Positions 10,690 to 21,188 of a stretch of DNA of 64,000 bases are shown here, one piece after another. A program made the translations under genes and the position numbers. Position 1 is the first letter of the stretch; each line of letters opens with the position of its first letter. The notes beneath the pieces are model-generated. The model was not told the origin of the DNA. It was given only the letters and a program-made list of their open reading frames with translations, and did not search any database. Where the stretch lies: the NCBI GenBank assembly GCA_034359265.1, contig CP136890.1, positions 83,229,501 to 83,293,500 of the forward strand, given 5' to 3'. The stretch comes from Canna indica. Its lineage: Eukaryota > Streptophyta > Magnoliopsida > Zingiberales > Cannaceae.

Positions 10690-11500
10690 AGGATCGTGCT
10701 AGGGAAGTAGTGGCTTTATGGGCCGAGGATCTCACTCGGGCATTCAAGTCGAGCTCGCTAAGGAGCATAGGTCAGGACCGCACGAGGGGCCATGTAGGGG
10801 CTGTGAGGCTGAAAGTAGTGGCTTTAGGGGCCGAGGACCACACTCGGGGGTTCAAGCCAAGCTACCCAAGGAGCGTAAGGTAGGACCGCGCATGAGGGGT
10901 CATGTAAGGGCTCTGAGACCGGGAGTAGTGGCTGTGGGGGTCGAGGACCGCACTAGGGGGATTCAAGCCGAGCTCGCCGAGGAGCGTAAAGCTAGACTGC
11001 ACACAAGGGGGTCATGTAAGGGCTTTGAGGCCGAAAGTAGTGGCACGATGGCCAACGAGCCAGGCTGGTGAAAACTGAGTTCTGTTCGTGTAAGGTTCTG
11101 AGGTCGGAAGTGATGGCTCTAGGGGTCGAGGACCGCTTTCGAGGGGTTCAAGCTGAGCTCGCCGAGTAGCGTAAGGCAGGACCGTGCGCGAGGGGTCATG
11201 TAAGGACTATAAGGCCAGAAGTAGCGGCTCTGGGGGCTGAGGACCGCACTCGGGGGTTCAAGCCGAGCTCATTGAGGACGGTAAGGCAGGACCGCTTGTA
11301 AGGGGCCGTGTAAGGACTCTGAGGCTAGAAGTAGTGGCGCAATGGCCAACAAGCCAAGCTGGTGAAAATCGAGTCCTGGTCGTGTAAGAGCTCTGAGCCC
11401 AGAAATAGCGGCTTTAGGGGCCGAGGACCGCACTCGGTGGTTCAAGCCGAGCTCATCGAGGAGCTTAAGGCAAGACCGCACGTGACGGGTCATGTAAGTT
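10690..11500. repeat. GC-rich tandem repeat inside the Tat element (period about 110 or 188 bp)
   Basis: The landmark GGCCGAGGACCGCACTCGG recurs with variation near 10721, 10819, 10930, 11118, 11230 and 11419. Short units of about 100-112 bp alternate with units near 188 bp that carry an extra segment containing GATGGCCAACGAGCCA. The array lies where pol would be expected, between protease and the antisense ORF, so the enzyme region seems to have been lost or replaced. Confidence 0.75.
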
Positions 11501-11789
11501 TTGAGTAACAGGGCGTTTGTTGGCGAGATGGCCGTGGAATTCCTGAGCACATACAAAAATGCGAGAAATGCAATTTTTATTGAATAATAAAAAGAGATTG
11601 TGTCTACAGTAAAGTGCTATGTCCGAGCTTTATTTGTGCATGCTGGAGAAATTTGCAAACGACTCGAGTTGCCATTTCGTTTTAAGTGTCGGTTGGGGTC
11701 ATTTTCGAGCCTCTCGACCTGGGTCTTGCTTGAGGATTCTTGTCGGCTGCTTGTTTATGGTTTTGGAAGGTGCCTGGTTTGATGGGCCA

Positions 11790-12350
11790 TTAGGCTCTTT
11801 CTTTAGCTTGATCATCTTTTGCCCGAGGCATTCGTTGTAGCATTGTCGAACCTCCTTTTGATCGGCGTGGAGCATGCCTACTTCCGTCTCTAAAACGGAA
11901 AATTTTAGTGCTAGATGGGGAGTTGATGCAACAACTCCTAGATTGTTTAAGGAAGGTCCCCAGGATCATATGGTATGGACTGGGGATGTTGATGACCAGA
12001 TATTGCACATCAATTGTTTTTTTCTTTGGTTGAGAGTTAAATATTGTCCTTAGCCATATAGCATCTCGGACATCGACTCTTTCTCCTAAGAAGCCTACCA
12101 AGTTTCCTTTGCACGAGGTGAGTGATGCTTCGATCAGTTGCATTTTCTCGAATGTGGAATAGAAGAGGATATCGACAGAGATGCCTTGGTCTATCAAGAC
12201 CTTTTTGACAATGAAGTTTCCTGCGATCACAGAAATCATGACTGGGTCGTGCAAGTTTTGGTCAATTCCTTGGAAATCAGATTCATAAAATGATATTACT
12301 GGGGTTTTAGAGACGGGCTGGCATGGACGAGTAGTGATGTCAATCACCAT
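11790..12350 (-). pseudogene. Retroelement aspartic protease remnant
   Basis: The reading has the retropepsin core VLIDQGISVDIL with the catalytic Asp in DQG (DGGSS is usual in Tat elements), then the flap-side segment and YHMILGTFL, which corresponds to the YxxILGRP motif. It ends in FRFRDGSRHAPRRS, a segment commonly seen just before reverse transcriptase in these elements. No reverse transcriptase follows. The product would have been the protease that matures gag-pol particles; here it is an isolated, probably dead fragment. Confidence 0.72.
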
Positions 12351-12546
12351 GATTGCCTGGAGTGATCTCTTTCTAGCCGAGCTTGATTCGCTGCCTCCCG
12401 TTAAACCACCAACGATGTAATCAATAACTCCTCGGAGCTCGTTTCCTGAGCGACCAGCTTGGTTGCTCTCCCTTTTGGCCCGAGTGGAGGTTTGGAGGCA
12501 TTCGACTTCGGCTCCATCATCGATGGTCTCGGCTCCTACTCCGACC

Positions 12547-13316
12547 TCATCCTCTTCGGCGATCGATATACTTGTCTAGGCGTCCTGCACAGACCAAATC
12601 CTCAAGTTGATCGCCGAGTATCGCACAATCTTCGGTGGTGCATCTGTAAGTGTCGTGGAAAGTGCATTTCTTGCTCATGTCGACGTTAGGTGGATACTTG
12701 AGGAGTTTCAAGTTGTAGATTTCATGAATGATGGTTTCTTTTCTGATATTAAAAGGAGTGTACCTTTCATATTGGGCGTTCGGGCGAGGTGGTGACCTCG
12801 GCCCTCTGCCGTTGTTCTGTTCGTGGCGGTTGCGATCTTCACTTTTTCTATCCACCCGTTTAGGCTTTTTTCCTCGGCAATGTCTTTGATATTTTGCCTA
12901 TTGTCTTTCCTGGCCTCACATATCTCTTCCATCCCTATGAAGCTTGCGACTTTCTCCTAGAACTCAGCCATATCTCATGGCCCATGTTGCCCTTACCCGA
13001 CGTAGTGGAGGCGTCCTCTGTTTTGTAGTAGACCCGAGATGCGGAAAATCGATTGAGGGAAGCGGACCACATTAAAGCAGTTTTTTCCAAGAAAGGTGGA
13101 AAAACTCTGTAGACAGTAGGGTATGTTGCTCTGTGGTAGAGCATTGTAGGGTGTATTGTAGGGTCGTCCATACCGTCGTAGGGCGTCAGAGTAGTCGGCA
13201 ACTTGGACTTGGGTGGAAGTCTTGTTTCCATGATGTGCTCGACGAAAGATCCCACGTCGATAGGGAGGGTAGTCACGACCTTCATGGCCTCGGAGTCTTT
13301 CTCTCTTCCTTAACAA
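12547..13316 (-). pseudogene. Retroelement gag remnant, frameshifted
   Basis: Two overlapping minus-strand frames share one gag: one contains FVEHIMETRLPPKSKLP and YDGMDDP, typical of the start of the gag core, and the other continues with PQSIFRISGLLQNRGRLHYVG after a shift near 13040-13080. Further on (12855-12547) comes the C-terminal part with a knuckle-like CTFHDTYRCTTEDC and QLEDLVCAGRLDKYI. Gag forms the virus-like particle of the retrotransposon. Frameshifts and stops show it is inactive. Confidence 0.72.
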
Positions 13317-13661
13317 GGTGTGCTCGAGATCTCATCTCGGTGGACAAAAACCAGTCTCCTCCTTTTCGAGTGGTTGCTTTCTTCATGTTCCGAGTGACGA
13401 CGCTCGTGATCGGTTGGGAGTTATTCCTGGGACCATGTTAGGATCTTGACCTAGGCTGCTAACTGCTAGTTCTCTGCCTCCAAATCAATTATCTGACACT
13501 AGGATGCTTCTGGGGGGAGTTGGGTTGGTGCCGAAATGTCGCTCCTCTATTTCAACGTTACTAGGTTGCGGGTGATCGTCGTCGTTGGGGCGTTGCCATT
13601 GGCATGCGACGACAGTCACCTGCTTCGGGTTCCAACCATTGTGAGAGAGGTAAGCTTTACT

Positions 13662-13683
13662 CGGTCCCACGATGGACACCAAA
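13662..13683 (-). promoter_or_regulatory. Primer-binding-site-like sequence of the Tat element
   Basis: Directly inside the 5' LTR, the minus strand reads TTTGGTGTCCATCGTGGG. It looks like a mutated form of the TTTGGCGCCCACCGTGGG primer site found in many plant Ty3/gypsy elements. Its position fixes the orientation of the element as minus. I do not assign the tRNA. Confidence 0.65.
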
Positions 13684-14089
13684 TGTTCCTACCTGAGGAT
13701 CGGAGTAGTCCGGTCCGGCTCGGTGTCTATCCTGGTCAAGTGCAACTCCAGCGGGGGGTGCCCTGCAAAAGACACTCTGACGCTAAAGTTAGTAGATCTC
13801 CAAGGTGGAGGTATGAAATTAGTAACTTAAGTTACCTGAGGCGTGTTGTGTCTGTATTTATTGCAGGTGGATGTGATGACGCTGCCCGATAATCTTGCGG
13901 GAATATTACTCAGAATGGGTCGAGGTTGATCCCGGAGATAGCGCACCTGTAATGGCGTATCCCTCGTGATAAGAAAGAACGTTGATGTCCTTGTATAGCC
14001 GGGTGGAGCCCTCGGGCGGAGCTGTCTAATCAAGCTCGAGTTAGTTTCAAGGGTATAGGGCGCTGCTGGGTCTAATCCGATCGGACCCA
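13684..14089 (-). repeat. 5' LTR of the Tat-type element
   Basis: Direct-repeat partner of 1647-2058. On the minus strand it starts TG at 14089 and ends CA at 13684, followed by the primer-binding-site-like sequence. Divergence from the other LTR, with many substitutions visible by eye, suggests an old insertion. Confidence 0.78.
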
Positions 14090-14285
14090 ATAGTAGTAAT
14101 CGAGTCATGATGATGCATATATTCTGATATAGACGTACATAACACATGTTATTAATTGTAGTATATTTAATTTAGTACTCAATTGTATGTGTGTATATAT
14201 AGAGAGAGAAGCAAGCCTTTTAGACCGTCCAAGGAGAGAGATGGCATGTCGTGATTGGCTTTTCTTGTAGACTCGTAGTAATGCG

Positions 14286-16052
14286 TGTTGAGTGAAATGG
14301 CACGTTAGAGGGAAGGTGAATAGTATGTTAACTAAATCAATTTGACTAATTCCAGTTTTAATTATTTTCTTAAACTACTTAGGCAATTTATAATTCGACG
14401 ATTAAATGCGGAAGCAATAAATAATAATGCAATCAATACAAATAATATTTCAATGCTAACACAGATATTTATAGTGGTTCGGCCTCAATGTCTACTCCAC
14501 TACCTAAGTACCCCGCTTAAGATTTCCAAACTTAGTTTACTAGATTAAATCGTTTCCCTTACAAAAAGGACTTTGACCCGAAGAGTCTCACTCTCAACCT
14601 AGGGCACTTCCACAGCCGGAGGTCTCCGCCTTCTTACCGAGAGCACTCTTCCACCTCAACCCTAAGGGATAACTCAACTAATCCTAGTAAACTACGTTTA
14701 CAATGACGGGTTTAAGCCTTAACACCAAGGCAACCACCAACTCAATCAACCTAGCACTATAGGTTTGCACAAGTTTAAATACAATGAATAAACAATAAAA
14801 TACAATAACAATTGGAGCAATAAATTAAACAATAAGTACTTAACTCCAAAAGACACTCCCTAGTCCTCTTGATGCCTTGAGATGATGAATCGGTAAATCT
14901 TGAAGGCTAAATCAAGGATGTATCTTGGAAACTAGGGTTATCAAAAGGATGGCTCAAAAAAAGCTTTAGAATGATCAAGAATTGGCTCAATGGAAGCTTG
15001 GATCAATTGTTAAGAAGGCTTAAAGAAGATAGGTGAAGGGTATTTATAACCCCTCAATAGAACGACTGCTCAACGAGCGGAAAACTAGCCGTTTTCGCCG
15101 TTCGGTCGCTTGTCGGTCGATCGTCGGTCGACCGACCGATCGACCGCCCAGCGACCGCTAGCCTTAATCGCGCTGTTCGGTCGACCGACGGGTCGACCGA
15201 ATGAGTCACGATATGCGATCTGCAATCCGGTCGACCGACGCACGCACTGCTCGATTTTGGCCTCTATTGGTTGACCGAAGTAGCCTTCTGCCGCTTTTTG
15301 GCAAACTTCGGTTGATCGAACGATCGACCGAATTGGCTACTGCTTGTTTTTGACAATATTCGGTCGACCGACCGATCGACTGAAAACTGGGCAAACTGCT
15401 AGTTTGCTTGGTTTTCTTTGCTTGTTTGGGTTCTATTTTCGTTAAGTCTACTTATATAACATTTAATAACTTTAAAACATAAATGTTATATAAGATTTTT
15501 CCCCATTTGGATTTAATAAAAATATCAAAAAAAATCAAAATCTAATTTTTGGGGTCTAATACAAATTTTTCGAAAATGAAAATTTCATAATTTCTCGAGT
15601 TAAATAAGGGTAGGCTAAAGGCTTCCAAAAATTCATTAAAAAATACCTCGTTATCTAATTTTAACCTAAGGAACAATTACCATTATTTTTTATGTCAGAA
15701 AACTATCTATGTCATATAGCCCTCCAAGGAGCTCCCTAGGCTTAGTAAATTTCAGGGCGGTTTCTGAGTTTTCATGTTTTGGGATTCGAGAATGTTTTTT
15801 GGATTCTTATGCATCATAAAGAGGATTTATAATATAAACTAGATACCATAAACCTAAACTCTAGCTTCCCAATGAATCCGAGCGCGTCGACCAACGTCCT
15901 TCCGATTTTCTGATTTCTCCAATTTTTCTGATCGCGGACGTCGAGCGCTAACCGATATGGAACCTGAAGGATTTCTCAATGAAATATTAGTTTTATGTTT
16001 GTTATCATCAAAACCGAGATTAATACCAAGGTCAAAAAACCTTAGGCCAACA
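14286..16052 (-). mobile_element. Solo LTR of a SIRE-like copia element
   Basis: The block begins TGTT on the plus strand and ends in CCAACA, i.e. TGTTGG...AACA on the minus strand. Flanks are atgcg and atgct (4 of 5 identical), consistent with a 5-bp target-site duplication around a single LTR. It matches the LTR at 61698-62998 in several landmarks, such as TTTATAGTGGTTCGGCCTCA, CCACTACCTAAG and a cluster of CGGTCGACCG motifs at about 15090-15380. No internal region adjoins it, so it is probably the product of LTR-LTR recombination. Confidence 0.72.
15085..15385. repeat. Cluster of CGGTCGACCG palindromic motifs in the solo LTR
   Basis: Self-complementary motifs such as CGGTCGACCGA and CCGATCGACCG occur repeatedly within about 300 bp, giving many potential short hairpins. 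A homologous cluster lies at about 62460-62700 in the other LTR, so this is a family trait and not a chance event. Confidence 0.75.
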
Positions 16053-16379
16053 ATGCTATCATAGTAGATTCACTATTCCTAACATGACATCTCACGATTA
16101 TCATCATCAAATTGAGCTCACACTCATATGAGCTACATGATACAAAGAAGACCCGGGATACATTATAATGCATGTTCTATGCAATCCGTTGAAGGAATAT
16201 AACTTTGGTTCAACCATAGATTTTGTGTTGCCATTAAGTCAGTTGTACAAGTAATATAAGTCGAATCTCAAGTTTAATTATTTATCTTTTTTAAAATATG
16301 CATCCTATTTTTATTTTTTGATGTACTCAAGTACTTTTTTACTTTTTCCATGTACTCAAGTACTTTTGTATTTGACTAT

Positions 16380-18200
16380 AGTGTCCATCTAGTTGGATGA
16401 TTGATTCGGTCAACCAAACAACAATGGGACCTGAGTACCAAACGAAAGAATCTAGGCATCAAATAAGAAAATTTGGTCACCAAATAAGACTATTTAAGCA
16501 CCACACAAGTGAATATGGGTATCAAATTACGATATGTAAACACCAAACAAGGGAAACTAAGCACCAAACGAGGAAAATGATGGTCGAGCAATGATTGAAC
16601 GATATTGGCCGAGCGACATAGCAACAATTAGCAACATTATACAATGATACAATATCAACATGAGTGAGAACAAATTATTTAAACCTTTTTATATTGATCT
16701 TTCATATTCTGTGTTTTAAATAATGATCATCCTTGGTGATTAAATATGACAATGTGCTATGATGGACAAAACCATGCAAGAAAACATCTAACAAGCCTCT
16801 GGTATGATTGAATGCTTGGTCCAATCATATGGTCAAATTAGACAATGAGGAGATCTTGGCACCAAAAGGGGATATTTGGACGCCAAATGAGACAATCTGT
16901 GCACCAAAAGAGGGTATCTAGGCACAAATGAGAGAATTTGAGCATCAAATGATGATATATGGGCACTAAACGACAGACTATAATAAGGGAAAGACAACAA
17001 ATAAGGGAAATTATGGCCAAGCGATGGTTGAGCGATAGTTGGGTGACATGAACAATATGAGCCCCTAGATTTCCTTGTTTGGTGCGTGGATCGCCTCATT
17101 GTCTGGCTGACCAGACCAAGCGTCAGGTCGAACTAGAGGCTTGTGTGGACATTATTGTTGTGATATTTTATTTGTTATATCACTTTCAATGTCATATTCA
17201 ATTATATTAAAAAATATATTTCACATAAAATATGATAATCAAAATCACTATATACTTTGTTCTTGCTCACATATGTTGATTGTAGTGCTTATAGATTGCT
17301 CGCGTCACTCATGCTGCTCACATTGCTCACCTCATTTAGTGCTTCTTTAATGCTAAGATTATCTTGTTTGACGCCTAGATACCCTTATTTGATGTATAAA
17401 TTTTCTTGTTTGGTGCCTAGATACCCTCATTTGGTGCGCATGATCCCTCATTCGACACCCAAATTCCATCATTTAGTGCACAGATACACTTGTTGTCCAA
17501 TCGATTGAAGAGTTTGATTAGACTAGAGGCTTGTGTTGACGTTTTTTGTAAGATTGTATTTGTCGTGTCATATTTATCGCTAAGGATGATCAATTATATT
17601 GAATAATATTTCACACAAAGATTAATATAAGAATCTTTATATATTTTGTTCTTGGTCATGTTGAACATATCGCTTATATGTTACTCATGTAGCTCACATC
17701 GCTTGACCATCATTTTCCTCATTTAATGCCCAAATTTTCATGTTTATTGCATAGATTCTCTTGTTTGGTATCCAAGTATCCTTATTTGATGCCCAATTTT
17801 CCTCATTTGGCATCCATATACCCTTGCTTAATATCTAAATTCCCTTATTAGGTACCCAGATTCCCTCATTTGGTGCCAAGATCCCCTTTTTATCCTATCA
17901 ACCATACCAAGCCTTTGGTCAAATTGGAGGCTTGTATAAATGTTTTGTTGCAAGGTTTTATTTATCATGGCACTTTTAATGGCATATTTATCATTAAGGA
18001 TGATCGATTATATTAAAAAAAAAATTATAAAAAATATGAAAGATTAATATAAAAAACTTTATATATTTTTGTTCATGTGTTGATCACATCACTTATATAT
18101 ATTTTCTCACATCACTTATAAAAAACTTGAACCAATTTTGACAATGTATCATAATGCGCTTGTATGTTATTTTAAGAATAATATTTTATTTTGGTGAAAC
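16380..18200. repeat. Head-to-head foldback array of about 400-bp units with sub-repeats
   Basis: Degenerate 22-24-bp sub-repeats around CACCAAATGAG occur on the plus strand at 16420-16600 and 16850-17000. They appear in reverse complement (CTCATTTGGTGCC-type) at about 17340-17500 and 17700-17890. A companion segment with GAGGCTTGTGT followed by TTATATAT...TTTGTTCTTG repeats at about 17125, 17525 and 17930, and inverted at about 16640-16830. The inversion centre is near 17100. Open frames through it, such as the one at 16397, only translate the sub-repeats. Ends and target duplication could not be placed. Confidence 0.65.
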
Positions 18201-18764
18201 AACATACTGACACAAAAAAAATTCAGTTACTTTCTCTTCTCTTCTCTCTTCTTCTCCACCGTCGTCAATGACTTGTGAGCACACAATCGCCACCAACCTC
18301 GATGGATAGAAGTATCCATCCATTCTCTCTTATTTTTTGTCGTCTCTAGTGCCTTAAGGACCTTAGGAATCTCTTTCCTCTTATAGGATTCTAGGTGCAA
18401 TCTTAGAAATCCACGTTGACAAAGATTTTGGAGAAAGAAAAAGAGAGGTGAGGAGAGGAGAGGAGACGAAAATGTCGAAGAATGATTTTGGAGTTTTATT
18501 TCGACTACGATTGATCGGAAATCAACATGGAGGAAGAAGGAGAATGCCTAGGGATGGATGTTGGAGTAGTCTAAGCAAAGACAATCAAGAAAAACTTTTG
18601 TGTTCAATATGCCTTTTTGGTTAAAACAACATAGATAGATGACATTAAAGATATAATGTCAAAATTGGTTTCGATTTTGAAAAAAAATTACAATTTTAAT
18701 TTTTTGTCATTTTGAAACTTAATACTTGTGTGTTTGATAAAAAATCGTTTAAAATTCAACTTTC
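18201..18764. other. Intergenic stretch, no gene seen
   Basis: AT-rich DNA with a pyrimidine-rich tract at about 18230-18260 and a purine-rich tract at about 18430-18470. I see no open frame with family features, RNA gene or clear transposon end here. Confidence 0.5.
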
Positions 18765-19364
18765 GAGCAATTTCTCTAAACCATAACATGGATAAGAGAA
18801 ATTTCCACATCTATAACAAGGATCCAAAAATTCTCAGATCCATAATTTTTTTTCAAAATCCCCGAAATGCCCTCGAGTTCGGTCTGGTATTCAGAATTTG
18901 TACAAAAGTATGAAAACTTCTATTTTCTTCAGAATTTATTATTGTAATTGTAAATAATACACATAGTGGATTATAATTGTAAATAATTGAAAATGATGAA
19001 TTGATCTTATTTGTCCCTATTCCACGCTTTTAAGAAAGTCGAAAACTATTATATTCTCAAGAAATTCTAGCTATTATCAACAATGTACGAAATATACCCA
19101 TTAAAAACATCGTATATATTGTATATATCATTATAGTTATCAAAAAAATAATTAATTGATCTTGTTCTAGTTCTACACTTTTGAGAAAGTTTGGAACCTA
19201 TTATTTTTCAGACATTTATAAAAATTTGAAATCGAATACCAGACTAAATTGGAGGGCATTTCGGGAGATTTTGAGAAAAAAAGTTATGTATCCGAAAATT
19301 TTTAAATCCTTATTATGTATTCAAAAAAATTTCTAATCCATGTTATTGTTTATGGAATTTGCTC
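18765..19364. mobile_element. MULE-like foldback MITE
   Basis: Long imperfect inverted repeats run over about 140 bp at each end: the left starts GAGCAATTTCTCTAAACCAT and the right, on the minus strand, GAGCAAATTCCATAAACAAT. The flanks are tcaactttc and tcaacttat, 7 of 9 identical, consistent with the 9-bp target duplication of Mutator-like elements. It has no coding capacity. A relative lies at 45231-46849. Confidence 0.72.
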
Positions 19365-19937
19365 TCAACTTATTTATTACTATAGCTTGATTTGTGTTGA
19401 CATGCATAACTAGCTTGTGTTGAGACATGCTATCCAAGATGTTGGCATCACAAAATTTTCAGAGAAATTTGAGAAAATCATAATAACTTTATGATTTATT
19501 GACAAAATCATAAATATTTTATGGTATTTCTCAAAATCATATTTCTTTAAAATAATATTTTCAAATTTTCTTGGTTCCATTCATTTACTTAACTATAATT
19601 ATATAAATAATTAGGGATTTTGGATCAAAGTCCCTAATGGCTTATATATGTATTTTTTGTAAAAAAAATAAAAATAAATTCAGCATTCTTAATTATGAAA
19701 TTAATATATTTAACAACTTAAAATGAAAAGTTAATCACATTTATATTGGTACTTAGGAACTTTGGTAAAAAGTCTCTAACTGTTTATTTATATAATATAT
19801 TGCATAGAAAAAAAAATTTAACAAATTGCATTAGGAAACTTTAAATTTTATATATTTGCGATCTTAACAAACCTAAAATCTAAAGTATGATTTTAATTAC
19901 AATTATATTAGTAGTTAGGGACTTTGTTGTCCCTAAG
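19365..19937. other. AT-rich intergenic DNA with recurring TTAGGGACTTT motifs
   Basis: No gene is seen. Variants of TTAGGGATTTTG/TTAGGAACTTTGG followed by AAAGTCCCTAA or AAAGTCTCTAA occur near 19610, 19755 and 19915, and again near 20938, indicating dispersed copies of an unidentified short repeat. Confidence 0.5.
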
Positions 19938-20561
19938 CAAGAGCGACCCAAGAAATATTATGGTCTAAGGCGAAATTTTAAGATGAGACCTTTTGGGCCT
20001 TATCGACAGGTCGCCCCGAGCCGTTGGTCTTAATTGAAGATAGCATGAGCGTTGTCCCTTAATTTAAAATTTGCATGTATAATTGCCAATTGGTCTTTTT
20101 TTCTTTTGCCAAATTGATGAAAATAACAATATGTCAAAATTGAAATGTTTATTTAATTTGTTTAACAAGAAGATGCTTGCATGCGTTTGTTCTGCCTAAT
20201 TAGTTTTAATTGGCAGTTAATGTTCAATTTGTCAAGAGATTTTTTTCGATAAAACTAATGAAGGGAATTAATTATGATTAATTTTTAGTTGATTGAGAGT
20301 AATGAGGTATTACGGAAAAATAAGAAAAAAATTGGGTTGGTCGAGAAAAATATAGAAAAGTGGAAAATTGATAAAGTAATAATAGATTAATTAATGAAAA
20401 TGAGAGAGAAAAGTGATTATAGAAGATTAAATGACTTTGAGACCTTAATTTGTAATAAAATAAATATAATAAACAACAATGAGCCTAAGTAATTAGAGGC
20501 CTATAATTTTTTGGAGCCTAAGGCCATTGCCTTTTTGGCCTAGTGGAAGGGCCGGTCTTGT
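19938..20561. mobile_element. hAT-type MITE
   Basis: The ends CAAGAGCGACCC (left) and, on the minus strand, CAAGACCGGCCC (right) are inverted repeats. They are flanked by a perfect 8-bp duplication, tccctaag (19930-19937 and 20562-20569). The interior is AT-rich without a transposase. Confidence 0.82.
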
Positions 20562-21188
20562 CCCTAAGTATTAATATAAAAATAATTAATATTTTATTTT
20601 AGGTCGTTAGGTCTACTAATTTTATTTGCATGTCAAATTTATTTTTTAAATAAAAACATATATATGAACGGTTAAGGAGTTTGATTAAAATGAAATGTTA
20701 ATTGTATAAAAATACAATAAGTGACTTAAGTGAAAATTCAAATTTAAAGTTTTCCAATGTAATTTATAAAAAAAAATATATACAATAAAATACATAAATA
20801 AGCGATTATATAAGAAGCTTTCATCAAACTCGGTGACTATCAATATAAATAAGATCAACATTTTATTTTAGAAGGTTAAATAAATTAATTTCATAAAAAT
20901 ATTAAATTATTTTAAATATATATATATATATATACAAGTTAGGGATTTTGATCAAAATATCTAATTATTTATATAATTATAATTAAATAAACCAATAAAA
21001 TTCAAGGAAAATTAAAGAATATTATCTAAAAAATTATAATTTTCACAAACACCATAAAATAGTTGTTTTTTCGAATTTCTCAAACTTATTTGCAGCAAAA
21101 TTTTTGTTCCCGTCCGTGAAAGAGACTGCCCAACTCTCAAAATAAATACCTGAACGAAACAAGTTTGAGAAATCCCGGCGCGTCTCAC
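20562..21188. other. Upstream region of the PPR gene, no distinct element
   Basis: AT-rich DNA with an (AT)n run near 20918-20934, leading to the start codon at 21189. No clear TATA box position or other gene could be fixed. Confidence 0.45.

Larger units (their letters stand above)
1647..14089 (-). mobile_element. Decayed Tat-type Ty3/gypsy LTR retrotransposon with antisense ORF
   Basis: Two direct LTRs of about 410 bp bound the element. Reading on the minus strand the order is 5' LTR (14089-13684), primer-binding-site-like sequence, gag remnants, protease remnant, a GC-rich tandem-repeat spacer, an antisense (plus-strand) ORF, 27-bp arrays and the 3' LTR (2058-1647). An ORF on the opposite strand between pol and the 3' LTR is a known trait of the Tat/Ogre/Grande branch. 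I find no reverse transcriptase, RNase H or integrase, so this copy is non-autonomous. A polypurine-like run abuts the 3' LTR at about 2059-2070. The five bases next to the two LTRs (catat on the left, atagt on the right) do not match, so a target-site duplication is not demonstrated. It hosts a hAT element and mitochondrial DNA. Confidence 0.78.

Noticed and set aside
16397..16594. Plus-strand frame of 65 codons rich in His and Gln
   Set aside because: It is only a translation of the degenerate sub-repeats of the foldback array.
21165..21188. Upstream extension of the PPR frame
   Set aside because: The codon at 21165 is TTG; the first ATG in frame is 21189 and has a good context.
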